Positions 6,654-12,744 of a stretch of DNA of 12,744 nucleotides are shown one piece after another. How positions within the stretch are numbered: the first letter of the stretch is position 1; every line of letters begins with the position of its first letter. A model generated the notes under the pieces. The model was not told the origin of the DNA. It worked only from the letters and a program-made list of their open reading frames with translations, and ran no database searches. The stretch comes from Bifidobacterium breve (lineage in GTDB: Bacteria; Actinomycetota; Actinomycetes; Mycobacteriales; Mycobacteriaceae). Position numbers and translations under genes: made by a program. The stretch is from positions 1 through 12,744 of the forward strand of contig CALQLM010000006.1 of assembly GCA_943331415.1 (NCBI GenBank), given 5' to 3'.

Positions 6654-7610
6654 ATGAAGACTCCCGTCTGCGTGCTCGGACTCGGCCTGATCGGTGGGTC
6701 GGTATTGCGCGCAGCGGTATCGGCGGGCCGCGAGGCGTTCGGTTACAACCGCTCGGCCGAGGGTGCACGGGGTGCCCGCGCCGCCGGCTTCGCCGCCACG
6801 AGCGATCTGTCCGAGGCATTGACGTGGGCCGCGGAGCGCGAAGCGCTGATAGTCCTGGCCGTCCCAATGCCCGCGGTCACAGGCCTGCTCCCGCGCATCA
6901 AGATGCTTGCCGGCGGTTGTCCCCTCACCGACATCATCAGCGTCAAGGGTGCGGTGCTTGCGCAGGTACATGCCGCTGATCTGCTGGACCGCTACGTCGG
7001 AGGCCACCCAATGGCGGGCACCGCACACTCCGGCTGGTCGGCCGGCGACGCCGGACTGTTCATCGGACAGCCGTGGGTGGTCAGTGTCGATGAACATGTG
7101 GATGCCGCGATCTGGTCGCAGGTGATGCATCTGGCCTTGGACTGCGGCGCGATCGTGGTACCGGCGAAGTCCAACGAACACGACGCCGCCGTAGCCGCCA
7201 TTTCGCATCTGCCGCATCTTCTCGCCGAAGCGCTGGCTATCACCGCCAGCGAGGTTCCGCTCGCATTCGCATTGGCGGCCGGATCATTCCGCGACGGTAC
7301 CCGGGTCGCGGGAACTAATCCGGATCTCGTACGCGCCATGTGCGAGGCCAACGCAGACGAGCTGATACCCGCCCTCGACCATGCTGTGAACCTGTTGCAG
7401 CGCAGCCGAAAATCACTGGCGGACAACGGCTCAGTCGCTGAACTAGTGGATAACGGCCACGCCGCACGAGTCCGCTTCGATTGCTTCTCACGGCCGGAGA
7501 TACTGACGGTCTTACTCGGCGCAGATAACTGGCGTGACGAGCTGGCCGCTGCCGGACGCGCCGGAGCGGTGATCAGATCCGCTCTGCCAGGCCCGGGTAG
7601 TCGAGGATGA
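6654..7610 (+). CDS. tyrA: Prephenate dehydrogenase
   Basis: Cytoplasmic NAD(P)-dependent enzyme that oxidatively decarboxylates prephenate to 4-hydroxyphenylpyruvate in tyrosine biosynthesis. The N-terminus has a Rossmann dinucleotide motif, GLGLIGGS at residues 9-16. The mid-region holds the substrate-binding [13 protein letters not shown], and the all-helical C-terminal half carries [16 protein letters not shown] and [16 protein letters not shown], typical of TyrA. I chose ATG 6654 over GTG 6651 because the GGAAAG ribosome binding site (6644-6649) is only one base from the GTG but four from the ATG. This gives 318 residues. It is divergent from the tadA operon and overlaps the glycolipid-binding gene tail-to-tail by 38 bases. 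I saw no fused chorismate mutase and no clear ACT domain. Confidence 0.92.
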   Translation: MKTPVCVLGLGLIGGSVLRAAVSAGREAFGYNRSAEGARGARAAGFAATSDLSEALTWAAEREALIVLAVPMPAVTGLLPRIKMLAGGCPLTDIISVKGAVLAQVHAADLLDRYVGGHPMAGTAHSGWSAGDAGLFIGQPWVVSVDEHVDAAIWSQVMHLALDCGAIVVPAKSNEHDAAVAAISHLPHLLAEALAITASEVPLAFALAAGSFRDGTRVAGTNPDLVRAMCEANADELIPALDHAVNLLQRSRKSLADNGSVAELVDNGHAARVRFDCFSRPEILTVLLGADNWRDELAAAGRAGAVIRSALPGPGSRG

Positions 7611-8175
7611 AACCGTCGGCGTCGACGACGACGGTCGTATCCGCCACCGGTGAGTTCAGCTTGATTCCATCGCCGCTGTCCGGGCCCGAGCTGCTGTAGC
7701 TGATCGAGGCCGGACCGACCGTGAGTTCGGGCAGGTTCACGTACACCAGTGGCAACGTCACTGAATCGGCGCGGCGATGCAGCCCCACGCGGCGAATGGG
7801 CAGCGCATTGAAGAAGGGGCTCAGTACGACATCGACGTCGAGGGCACCCTCATACGCGTCGCGCGATTGGCCCTGGTGGTCGGTGATAAGCCACATGTTC
7901 TCCTCGTCCCGGGAGATCGACAACTGTCGATCCCGCTCTGCGAGGCTGACGGTGAGGGACAACCGATTGGTGGCGCCGTTGTCATCGGTCACCAAGTCAT
8001 AGGAGGCGCTGAAAGCCGGATGCGCGTCGGTGGCGGCGGCAGCGATCCGCCCGTAGGCCTTGATCCGGCTGCCGGACAGCTGGATCCGGGTCGACTCGAT
8101 CCGCGTGACGTCGTGGGAACGCCACGTCAGGATTGCTGGCCAATCCCGCTCGCTCGTATCGTCTGCTGCAGTCAC
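7573..8175 (-). CDS. Putative glycolipid-binding domain protein (PF06475-type, Rv3755c-like)
   Basis: A 200-residue protein that resembles the family annotated as 'putative glycolipid-binding' (formerly DUF1089). Family features are an N-terminal segment with [14 protein letters not shown], a middle stretch [16 protein letters not shown], and the block [16 protein letters not shown]-terminal [20 protein letters not shown] resembles the usual ending in which Tyr-Pro-Gly precedes the terminus. There is no signal peptide or membrane helix, so it is probably cytoplasmic; the true ligand is unknown. The start is GTG at 8175 and has a TACCGT hexamer six bases upstream with no ribosome binding site, consistent with a leaderless mRNA. 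The last 38 bases overlap the end of tyrA. Confidence 0.82.
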   Translation of the reverse strand: MTAADDTSERDWPAILTWRSHDVTRIESTRIQLSGSRIKAYGRIAAAATDAHPAFSASYDLVTDDNGATNRLSLTVSLAERDRQLSISRDEENMWLITDHQGQSRDAYEGALDVDVVLSPFFNALPIRRVGLHRRADSVTLPLVYVNLPELTVGPASISYSSSGPDSGDGIKLNSPVADTTVVVDADGFILDYPGLAERI

Positions 8176-8181
8176 ACTTCT

Positions 8182-8187
8182 ACGGTA
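8182..8187 (-). promoter_or_regulatory. Candidate leaderless -10 element (TACCGT) of the glycolipid-binding gene
   Basis: The minus-strand TACCGT matches the TANNNT -10 pattern and is separated from the GTG start at 8175 by six bases, the normal distance between a -10 and a transcription start. The same hexamer precedes the TadA-associated gene. No -35 of the TTGAC type is seen. Confidence 0.5.
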
Positions 8188-8297
8188 AGCGACGCGCCCG
8201 GCCAGGCATGGTCGGGGCGGCTCCTGGGTGTCATGACGCGTCGTGAACGCCTTCTCGCCGGTGTGGTTGTTTCCTTCCGGTCACCCGTTAGGCCAAG

Positions 8298-8666
8298 ATG
8301 AGGCCTATGAGCAGCGAACCACACGTTTCTCCGGGCGAGCCGTTGCCGCCCGTGGCGCCGGAGCCGCACCCCACCCGCCCGCCCGAGCACGATGCGTCGG
8401 AAGTGAAATTCACCCGGGCCGCAGCGCTGTGGTCGTCACTGATTCTCGGATTTCTGATCCTCATCGTTCTGCTCATCTTCATCGCCCAGAACACCGCATC
8501 CACGCCGTTCACCTTCCTGACCTGGCACTGGAATCTGCAGCTGGGAGTGGCAATCCTGCTCGCGGCTGTCTGCGGAGGCCTGATCACCGCACTGGTCAGC
8601 GCGGCCAGGATGTTTCAATTGCGACGGGTTGCGAAGAAGAACCTCGAGGCGGCACGAAAGCGGTAG
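8298..8666 (+). CDS. Small LapA-like (DUF1049) inner-membrane protein, Rv3760-like
   Basis: A 122-residue protein with a Pro/Glu-rich cytoplasmic N-terminus (1-38), two hydrophobic helices at about 42-64 and 80-102, and a basic Lys/Arg C-terminal tail. The helix 1 to loop sequence ending in FIAQNT and continuing TPFTFLTWHWNLQLG is the hallmark of the LapA/DUF1049 family, whose E. coli member LapA works with LapB in lipopolysaccharide assembly control. That role cannot apply directly to a mycobacterium, so function is open. The ATG at 8298 is listed; an in-frame ATG at 8307 would give 119 residues, and neither has a strong ribosome binding site. The stop codon is immediately followed by the stop of the convergent phosphatase gene. 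Confidence 0.85.
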   Translation: MRPMSSEPHVSPGEPLPPVAPEPHPTRPPEHDASEVKFTRAAALWSSLILGFLILIVLLIFIAQNTASTPFTFLTWHWNLQLGVAILLAAVCGGLITALVSAARMFQLRRVAKKNLEAARKR

Positions 8667-9272
8667 TCAGCTCCGATTTCGGGGCAGCAGATCCCACACG
8701 TGTTCCACGCCATTGACCCCGGCAACAGTGATCGCGCCGCTGCGCGAACAGCGCAACTGTGTCACCGAGGCGTAGTCGATCGGAAACGACAACTCCTGCG
8801 CCGTGCCGAGGATCCCGTGCAGGATCACGTTGATCACTCCGCCATGGCTGAACACCGCCACGGTGTCCCGGTGGTTCGCGGCGGCGACGATGTCGGACAG
8901 CCCGGCGCTGACCCGATCGGCGAATGCACCGACGTCGACGGAAGTCGGAAGTTTGCCGCTGGCCATCCTGTCCCAGTCATCGGGCCGCTCAGCGCGCACC
9001 TGCTCGAGGGGAACGTAATGCGAATGTCCGCGGTCATATTCGGCCAACCGCTCGTCGGTGCTCACGGTGAGCTGGCGTGCAGCAGCGACCGGTTCGGCCG
9101 TCTGGACGGCGCGGCGCTGCGGGCTGCTCACCAAACGGCTGATCGGGAAACGCGCCAGCGCTTCGGGTAAACGGCGAGCCTGCTCCCAACCGGCCGCGGC
9201 AAGCTCCGGGTCCGAACCCTCGCCGGCCTGCGTACGCAAAGGTAGCGCGTGGCGGATGAGCAGAATCTGCAT
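8667..9272 (-). CDS. Histidine phosphatase (phosphoglycerate mutase-like) family protein
   Basis: A 201-residue cytoplasmic protein of the histidine phosphatase superfamily, which forms a phosphohistidine intermediate. The catalytic LLIRHALP motif gives Arg 7 and His 8. SSPQRRAVQTAEP at 49-61 supplies the second phosphate-binding arginine, Glu 79 lies in LAEYD, and SHGGVINVI supplies the second catalytic His 143. It lacks the long insertion of true cofactor-dependent phosphoglycerate mutases, so a broad-specificity phosphatase is more likely; the substrate is unknown. The reading frame stays open to 9803 opposite the SDR gene, but the family N-terminus begins at MQILLIRH, so I place the start at ATG 9272. 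TATCGT lies six bases before this ATG and there is no ribosome binding site, which supports a leaderless start. It is divergent from the SDR, with 48 bases between. Confidence 0.9.
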   Translation of the reverse strand: MQILLIRHALPLRTQAGEGSDPELAAAGWEQARRLPEALARFPISRLVSSPQRRAVQTAEPVAAARQLTVSTDERLAEYDRGHSHYVPLEQVRAERPDDWDRMASGKLPTSVDVGAFADRVSAGLSDIVAAANHRDTVAVFSHGGVINVILHGILGTAQELSFPIDYASVTQLRCSRSGAITVAGVNGVEHVWDLLPRNRS

Positions 9273-9278
9273 GCTGCA

Positions 9279-9284
9279 ACGATA
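9279..9284 (-). promoter_or_regulatory. Candidate leaderless -10 element (TATCGT) of the histidine phosphatase gene
   Basis: The minus-strand TATCGT fits TANNNT and is six bases from the ATG at 9272, so transcription could start at the start codon. On the opposite strand the overlapping hexamer TAGGGT (9283-9288) could serve the SDR gene, making this 48-base gap a compact bidirectional promoter. Confidence 0.45.
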
Positions 9285-9320
9285 GGGTGCCCGACCTGGG
9301 AAGCACCGGAAGGATCTTCG

Positions 9321-10154
9321 ATGAGCGGAAGTGCACGCCAGCCGCAGCAGTTGTTCGACCTGACCGACAGGGTGGTCTTGGTGACCGGCGGCAGCCGCGG
9401 TTTGGGCCGTGAGATGGCCTTCGCGGCTGCGCGCTGCGGCGCCGACGTAGTCATTGCAAGCCGCAAATACGACAACTGCGTTGCCACCGCCACAGAGATC
9501 GAGGCGGAAACCGGTCGCACCGCTATGCCCTACGCCGTACACGTCGGCCGGTGGGCGGAACTCGACGGACTTGTCGACGCCACCTATGAGCGATTCGGCA
9601 AGCTCGACGTGCTGATCAACAACGCGGGGATGTCCCCCAACTACGACACGCTCACCGACGTAACGGAAAAACTCTTCGACACCGTGATCAATCTGAACCT
9701 GAAGGGGCCGTTCAGGCTTTCGGCTCTGGCTGGTGAACGGATGGTCGCTGACGGTGGCGGTGTGATCATCAATGTCAGCTCTCACGGTTCGTTGCGGCCG
9801 CACCCGTCATATCTGCCCTACGCGGCAGCCAAAGCCGGACTGAACGCTATGACCGAAGGCCTGGCCATCGCCTACGGACCCACGGTGCGGGTCAACACAC
9901 TCATGCCCGGTCCCTTCCTCACCGACATCAGTAAGGCCTGGGACTTAAGAGCCTCGGACGTGAGAGCCTCGGACAGGGGGGCCTCGGACAGGGGGGCCTC
10001 GGACAGGGGTGAGAGCAATCCCTTCGACCGCCACCCCCTGCAGCGGGCTGGCGATCCCTCCGAGATCGTCGGTGCGGCACTGTTTCTCATGTCCGATGCC
10101 TCCAGCTTCACCACCGGATCAATTCTGCGAGCCGATGGCGGTCTGCCCGGGTAG
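9321..10154 (+). CDS. Short-chain dehydrogenase/reductase (SDR) with a repeat insertion
   Basis: A 277-residue classical SDR, an NAD(P)-dependent oxidoreductase acting on an unknown hydroxyl or keto substrate. It has the cofactor motif TGGSRGLG (22-29), NNAG (100-103), catalytic Ser 154 and the YAAAK pair Tyr 167/Lys 171. The C-terminal GAALFLMSDASSFTTG and DGG are the usual SDR end. The start ATG at 9321 has a strong GGAAGGA ribosome binding site (9308-9314), which rules out the earlier in-frame start at 9249. Residues 211-230 are four tandem ASDRG/ASDVR units encoded by a 15-bp repeat, placed after the TDISKAWD segment where classical SDRs have the flexible substrate-binding loop. Relatives that I recall lack such a repeat. 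The gene ends four bases from the convergent alkylsulfatase-like gene. Mycobacteria have many SDRs and this one cannot be assigned a substrate. Confidence 0.92.
   Translation: MSGSARQPQQLFDLTDRVVLVTGGSRGLGREMAFAAARCGADVVIASRKYDNCVATATEIEAETGRTAMPYAVHVGRWAELDGLVDATYERFGKLDVLINNAGMSPNYDTLTDVTEKLFDTVINLNLKGPFRLSALAGERMVADGGGVIINVSSHGSLRPHPSYLPYAAAKAGLNAMTEGLAIAYGPTVRVNTLMPGPFLTDISKAWDLRASDVRASDRGASDRGASDRGESNPFDRHPLQRAGDPSEIVGAALFLMSDASSFTTGSILRADGGLPG
9951..10010. repeat. 15-bp in-frame tandem repeat inside the SDR gene
   Basis: Four units begin at 9951, 9966, 9981 and 9996, each opening with GCCTCGGAC. Units two and three are identical (GCCTCGGACAGGGGG), unit four differs at the last base, and unit one diverges in its last six bases. 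They encode ASDVR once and ASDRG three times. The near identity of the last three units suggests recent slippage expansion. Only whole-codon changes result from gain or loss of units. Confidence 0.95.
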
Positions 10155-10158
10155 TCGA

Positions 10159-12036
10159 CTATGGGGTGACGATGCTGAAGCCCGGATCAGGAGCGTCAAG
10201 CACTCCGAGCAAGGTCTGTAGCGCGCCGGCATCGCCGGTCACCTCGAGGCCGGGAGAGCTGAAATCTCCCGCGGCTGCGACCATCAATCGCATCTTGTTC
10301 GCCAGGACCACGGTAGCGGTAGCAGTCGTCTCCTCGGCCGGCCGCTTGCGTTGGACGAGTACGCCATTTCGCAACGTCAGGCGATAGTTGGCATCGAGAT
10401 CAGCGAACGTCACATCAAGTGCGATGTCAAGATCCCAAGCCCGCGGTCCATTCACTGAAATCGCCAAGATGTCGAACATCTGCTCCGGCGTGAGTTGGCT
10501 CAACATAGTCGGTGATGTGGTGGTGACCGGGGTACCGAAGTTGCCGTCACGCAATTCGGTGGCGCCTGAGAGGAAGAAGTTGCGCCACGTCGCGCACTCC
10601 GCACCATAGCCCAGCTGTTCCAGGGTGTCGGCATAGAGTTCACGCGCCCCAGGATGATCTTCATCGGTGAACATAGCGTGATCCAACAGGGTTGCAGCCC
10701 AACGGAAATCGCCGCAGTCGAACGCCTCCCGCGCGACCTCCACTACTCGATCAATACCGCCGATCGCCGCCACATATCGAGGAGCCAGCGCCTCCGGCGG
10801 ATGCTGCCATAGTCGGCCCGGATTGCCGTCGAACCATCCCATGTAGCGCTGATAGACCGCCTTGACGTTGTGACTCACCGAACCGTAGTAGCCGTGGGTA
10901 TGCCAGGCACGCTCCAAGGCGGGCGGCATGGCGAAGTTCTCAGCGATCTCGATACCGGTATAACCCTGGTTGAGCTGACGCAGCGTCTGGTCATGCAGAT
11001 ACGCGTAGAGATCGCGTTGCAAACCCAGAAATTCCACAATGCGCTCACGACCCCAGGTCGGCCAGTGATGCGAAGCGAATGCGACATCGGTGCGATCGGC
11101 GAAAGTGTCGATTGCCTCGGTCAGATATCCAGACCAAGCTCGCGGGTCGCGCACCAGCGCACCGCGCAGGGTCAGCAGGTTATGCAGGTTGTGAGTGGCG
11201 TTCTCGGCCATGCACAACGCCCGGAAACGAGGGAAGTAGAAATGCATTTCAGCCGGCGCCTCAGTGCCGGGCGCCATCTGAAATTCGATTTCGACGCCAT
11301 CGATGGTGTGGATCTCACCGGTCGTGGTGATGTCAAGGGTCGGCACGATGACGGCGATCTCGCCCGTCGAGGTGTTCTGACCGAGTCCGCACCCCACCTG
11401 TCCACGCGGCCCGCGTTCGAGCAGGGTGCCGTACATATAACTGGCCCGGCGGGTCATCGCCGTGCCCGCATAGATGTTCTCCTGCACCGCATGGCCGATG
11501 AAGCCTTCTGGCGCCACCACCGCGACGGTGCCGGCATCCACCTCAGCCTGGGTGGTAACACCCAGAACGCCACCGAAGTGATCGACATGACTATGGGTGT
11601 AGATCACCGCGACGACCGGCCGGTCGCCACGGTGCTCCCGATACAGCGCCAGTGCCGCGGCCGCGGTCTCGGTGCTGATCAACGGGTCGATGACGATAAG
11701 ACCGGTATCGCCCTCGATGAAAGTGATATTCGACAAGTCAAGTCCGCGGACCTGATATATGCCTTCGACCACTTCGTAGAGACCCTGTTTGGCAGCGAGC
11801 GTCGATTGCCGCCAGAGACTGGGGTGAACACTCGGCGGGGCATCGTCGCACAGAAACGCGTAGGCGTCGTTGTCCCAGACCACCCGGCCGTCGGCTGCGG
11901 TGATGACACAGGGATCCAAAGCCGCGATGAAGCCGCGGTCGGCGTCGGTGAAGTCGGCGGTATCGGCGAACGGCAGCAATCCGCGCTGTTCGGCGTTGGC
12001 TGACTCGATGACTGGTGTCGCGGCTTTGTGTTCCAT
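10159..12036 (-). CDS. Alkylsulfatase-type metallo-beta-lactamase-fold hydrolase (Rv3762c-like)
   Basis: A 625-residue protein of the group that includes Pseudomonas SdsA1 and yeast BDS1, zinc enzymes that cleave alkyl sulfate esters to alcohol and sulfate. The MBL core has THSHVDHFGG, giving ligands His 148, His 150, Asp 152 and His 153. It also has PGTEAPAEM (Glu 259/263), AENATHNLHN (Glu 278) and SHHWPTWG (His 323/324), all at positions expected for a two-zinc site. It continues with the alkylsulfatase dimerisation part (RYMGWFDGNPGRLWQHPP) and ends with an SCP2-like lipid-binding domain from about 510. No signal peptide is visible, unlike secreted SdsA1, so it is probably cytoplasmic. The ATG at 12036 has no ribosome binding site. 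It lies 98 bases downstream of the histidine kinase on the same strand and converges with the SDR. Actual substrates in mycobacteria are not shown. Confidence 0.92.
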   Translation of the reverse strand: MEHKAATPVIESANAEQRGLLPFADTADFTDADRGFIAALDPCVITAADGRVVWDNDAYAFLCDDAPPSVHPSLWRQSTLAAKQGLYEVVEGIYQVRGLDLSNITFIEGDTGLIVIDPLISTETAAAALALYREHRGDRPVVAVIYTHSHVDHFGGVLGVTTQAEVDAGTVAVVAPEGFIGHAVQENIYAGTAMTRRASYMYGTLLERGPRGQVGCGLGQNTSTGEIAVIVPTLDITTTGEIHTIDGVEIEFQMAPGTEAPAEMHFYFPRFRALCMAENATHNLHNLLTLRGALVRDPRAWSGYLTEAIDTFADRTDVAFASHHWPTWGRERIVEFLGLQRDLYAYLHDQTLRQLNQGYTGIEIAENFAMPPALERAWHTHGYYGSVSHNVKAVYQRYMGWFDGNPGRLWQHPPEALAPRYVAAIGGIDRVVEVAREAFDCGDFRWAATLLDHAMFTDEDHPGARELYADTLEQLGYGAECATWRNFFLSGATELRDGNFGTPVTTTSPTMLSQLTPEQMFDILAISVNGPRAWDLDIALDVTFADLDANYRLTLRNGVLVQRKRPAEETTATATVVLANKMRLMVAAAGDFSSPGLEVTGDAGALQTLLGVLDAPDPGFSIVTP

Positions 12037-12134
12037 AGCGAGAATTGTTTACCGAAATCGCCAAACAGGGCCCTGATTCCCGCTACCGACTTGCCAAAGA
12101 CCAGTAATCGGTCCCGGAACTCGCCGTCGGGTCA

Positions 12135-12744
12135 TCATCGCGATGGGGATTCGGGGTCGATCGACCGCGGTAGTCGCACTTCGAACTCGGTGCGCCCCGG
12201 CGCACTTGTGAGCACGATGCCACCGTGGTGCGCACGAACAACCGCCGACACGATCGCCAACCCCAGTCCGGTCGACCCGTCTGAATGTGACCGGGAGGTG
12301 TCGGCGCGGGCGAAACGTTCGAAGACCTCGGATTGCAACTCGGCAGGAATGCCCGGTCCGTCGTCCGTCACGCAGAGCACTGCCATATCGGCATCGGCAT
12401 GCAAGGACAGGGTGACTGTCGTCCCTGGCGGGGTATGCACCCGCGCGTTGGCCAACAGGTTGGCGATCACCTGATGCAGTCGGGCGTCGTCACCGGATAC
12501 CCACAGCGGTTCCGGCGGCACGTCGAGATTCCAGTGGTGGTCAGGTCCGGCGGCGTGGGCATCACTCACCAGATCGGCACACAGCCGAGCCACGTCGACG
12601 GGCCGGCGTTCCAATGGCCGTCCGGAGTCCAGCCGGGCCAGCAACAGCAGATCCTCGACCAGTCGGGTCATTCGCAGTGACTCGGACTCAACCCGATTCA
12701 TCGCGTGCGCGACATCTGCGGGCACCTCGGACCTTCTCCGTTGC
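12135..12744 (-). CDS. Sensor histidine kinase, C-terminal part (partial at right edge, TcrY-like by position)
   Basis: The catalytic end of a membrane two-component sensor kinase. Visible are the second half of the dimerisation helix pair (RVESESLRMTRLVEDLLLLARLDSGRPL) and a complete HATPase domain. The domain shows N box HQVIANLLANARVHTPPGT, G1 box DDGPGIP, F box FERFARAD and G2 box STGLGLAIV. The frame stays open through the last bases of the window (QRRSE precedes the internal GTG at 12725), so that GTG is not the start. The sensor domain, membrane segments and phospho-accepting His lie outside. It ends in a double stop, TGATGA. In M. tuberculosis the alkylsulfatase-like gene and tcrY flank lpqH, so this kinase is probably TcrY, with the regulator further right, but other TrcS-type kinases are possible. 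Confidence 0.9.
   Translation of the reverse strand, partial: QRRRSEVPADVAHAMNRVESESLRMTRLVEDLLLLARLDSGRPLERRPVDVARLCADLVSDAHAAGPDHHWNLDVPPEPLWVSGDDARLHQVIANLLANARVHTPPGTTVTLSLHADADMAVLCVTDDGPGIPAELQSEVFERFARADTSRSHSDGSTGLGLAIVSAVVRAHHGGIVLTSAPGRTEFEVRLPRSIDPESPSR

Noticed and set aside
9249..9320. An earlier in-frame start for the SDR
   Set aside because: It would place the N-terminus inside the phosphatase start region and ignore the strong GGAAGGA ribosome binding site before ATG 9321, where SDR homology begins.
8667..9803. A 378-codon open frame on the minus strand that would give the histidine phosphatase a long N-terminal extension
   Set aside because: The extra 177 residues lie opposite the SDR gene, have no domain character, and the family N-terminus with its catalytic Arg-His starts at 9272.
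10870..12003. A 377-codon plus-strand open frame
   Set aside because: It is the antisense shadow of the alkylsulfatase-like gene; it has no ribosome binding site or recognisable domain, and such shadows are common in GC-rich codon usage.
12066..12075. 10-bp palindrome CAGGGCCCTG between the kinase and sulfatase genes
   Set aside because: It has no loop for a stable hairpin and no T-tract, and a single short GC palindrome is expected by chance in GC-rich DNA.

Overview
This is a GC-rich chromosomal stretch from a mycobacterium, most likely an environmental or nontuberculous Mycobacterium/Mycolicibacterium. The evidence is a near full-length homologue of the mycobacterium-specific lipoprotein LpqH, a wax-ester synthase/diacylglycerol acyltransferase, a TadA-associated protein and TadA pair, and a gene order resembling the M. 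tuberculosis Rv3752c-Rv3764c neighbourhood (recalled synteny, not searched here).

Left part (1-5453). A partial queuine tRNA-ribosyltransferase (tgt, minus) is divergent from an LpqH-type lipoprotein (plus). The lipoprotein gene converges with, and overlaps the 3' end of, a WS/DGAT acyltransferase (minus) that carries an unusual Lys/Pro/Ala repeat tail. Upstream of the WS/DGAT on the same strand lies an 850-residue exported beta-propeller protein with its own good promoter. This block looks like lipid and cell-envelope cargo placed between tgt and a tRNA gene.

Middle part (5454-8666). A tRNA-Ser(CGA) with encoded CCA sits just downstream of tadA and the TadA-associated gene; these two overlap by four bases, and all three share the minus strand. 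Divergent from them is tyrA (prephenate dehydrogenase). tyrA overlaps tail-to-tail with a putative glycolipid-binding-domain protein, which is divergent from a small LapA-like membrane protein.

Right part (8667-12744). A histidine-phosphatase-family protein is divergent from a short-chain dehydrogenase/reductase (SDR) that contains an in-frame tandem repeat. The SDR is followed tail-to-tail by an alkylsulfatase-type metallo-beta-lactamase-fold protein, and then by the C-terminal part of a sensor histidine kinase (TcrY-like by position) running off the right edge.

No insertion sequence, integrase, CRISPR array or phage gene is visible. No clear novel multi-gene system was found. The most notable features are two 15-bp in-frame tandem repeats (acyltransferase tail and SDR lid region), an LpqH gene away from its M. 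tuberculosis location, three minus-strand genes that appear to have leaderless promoters, and four convergent gene pairs with no room for terminators. No gene-free stretch exceeds about 125 bases.
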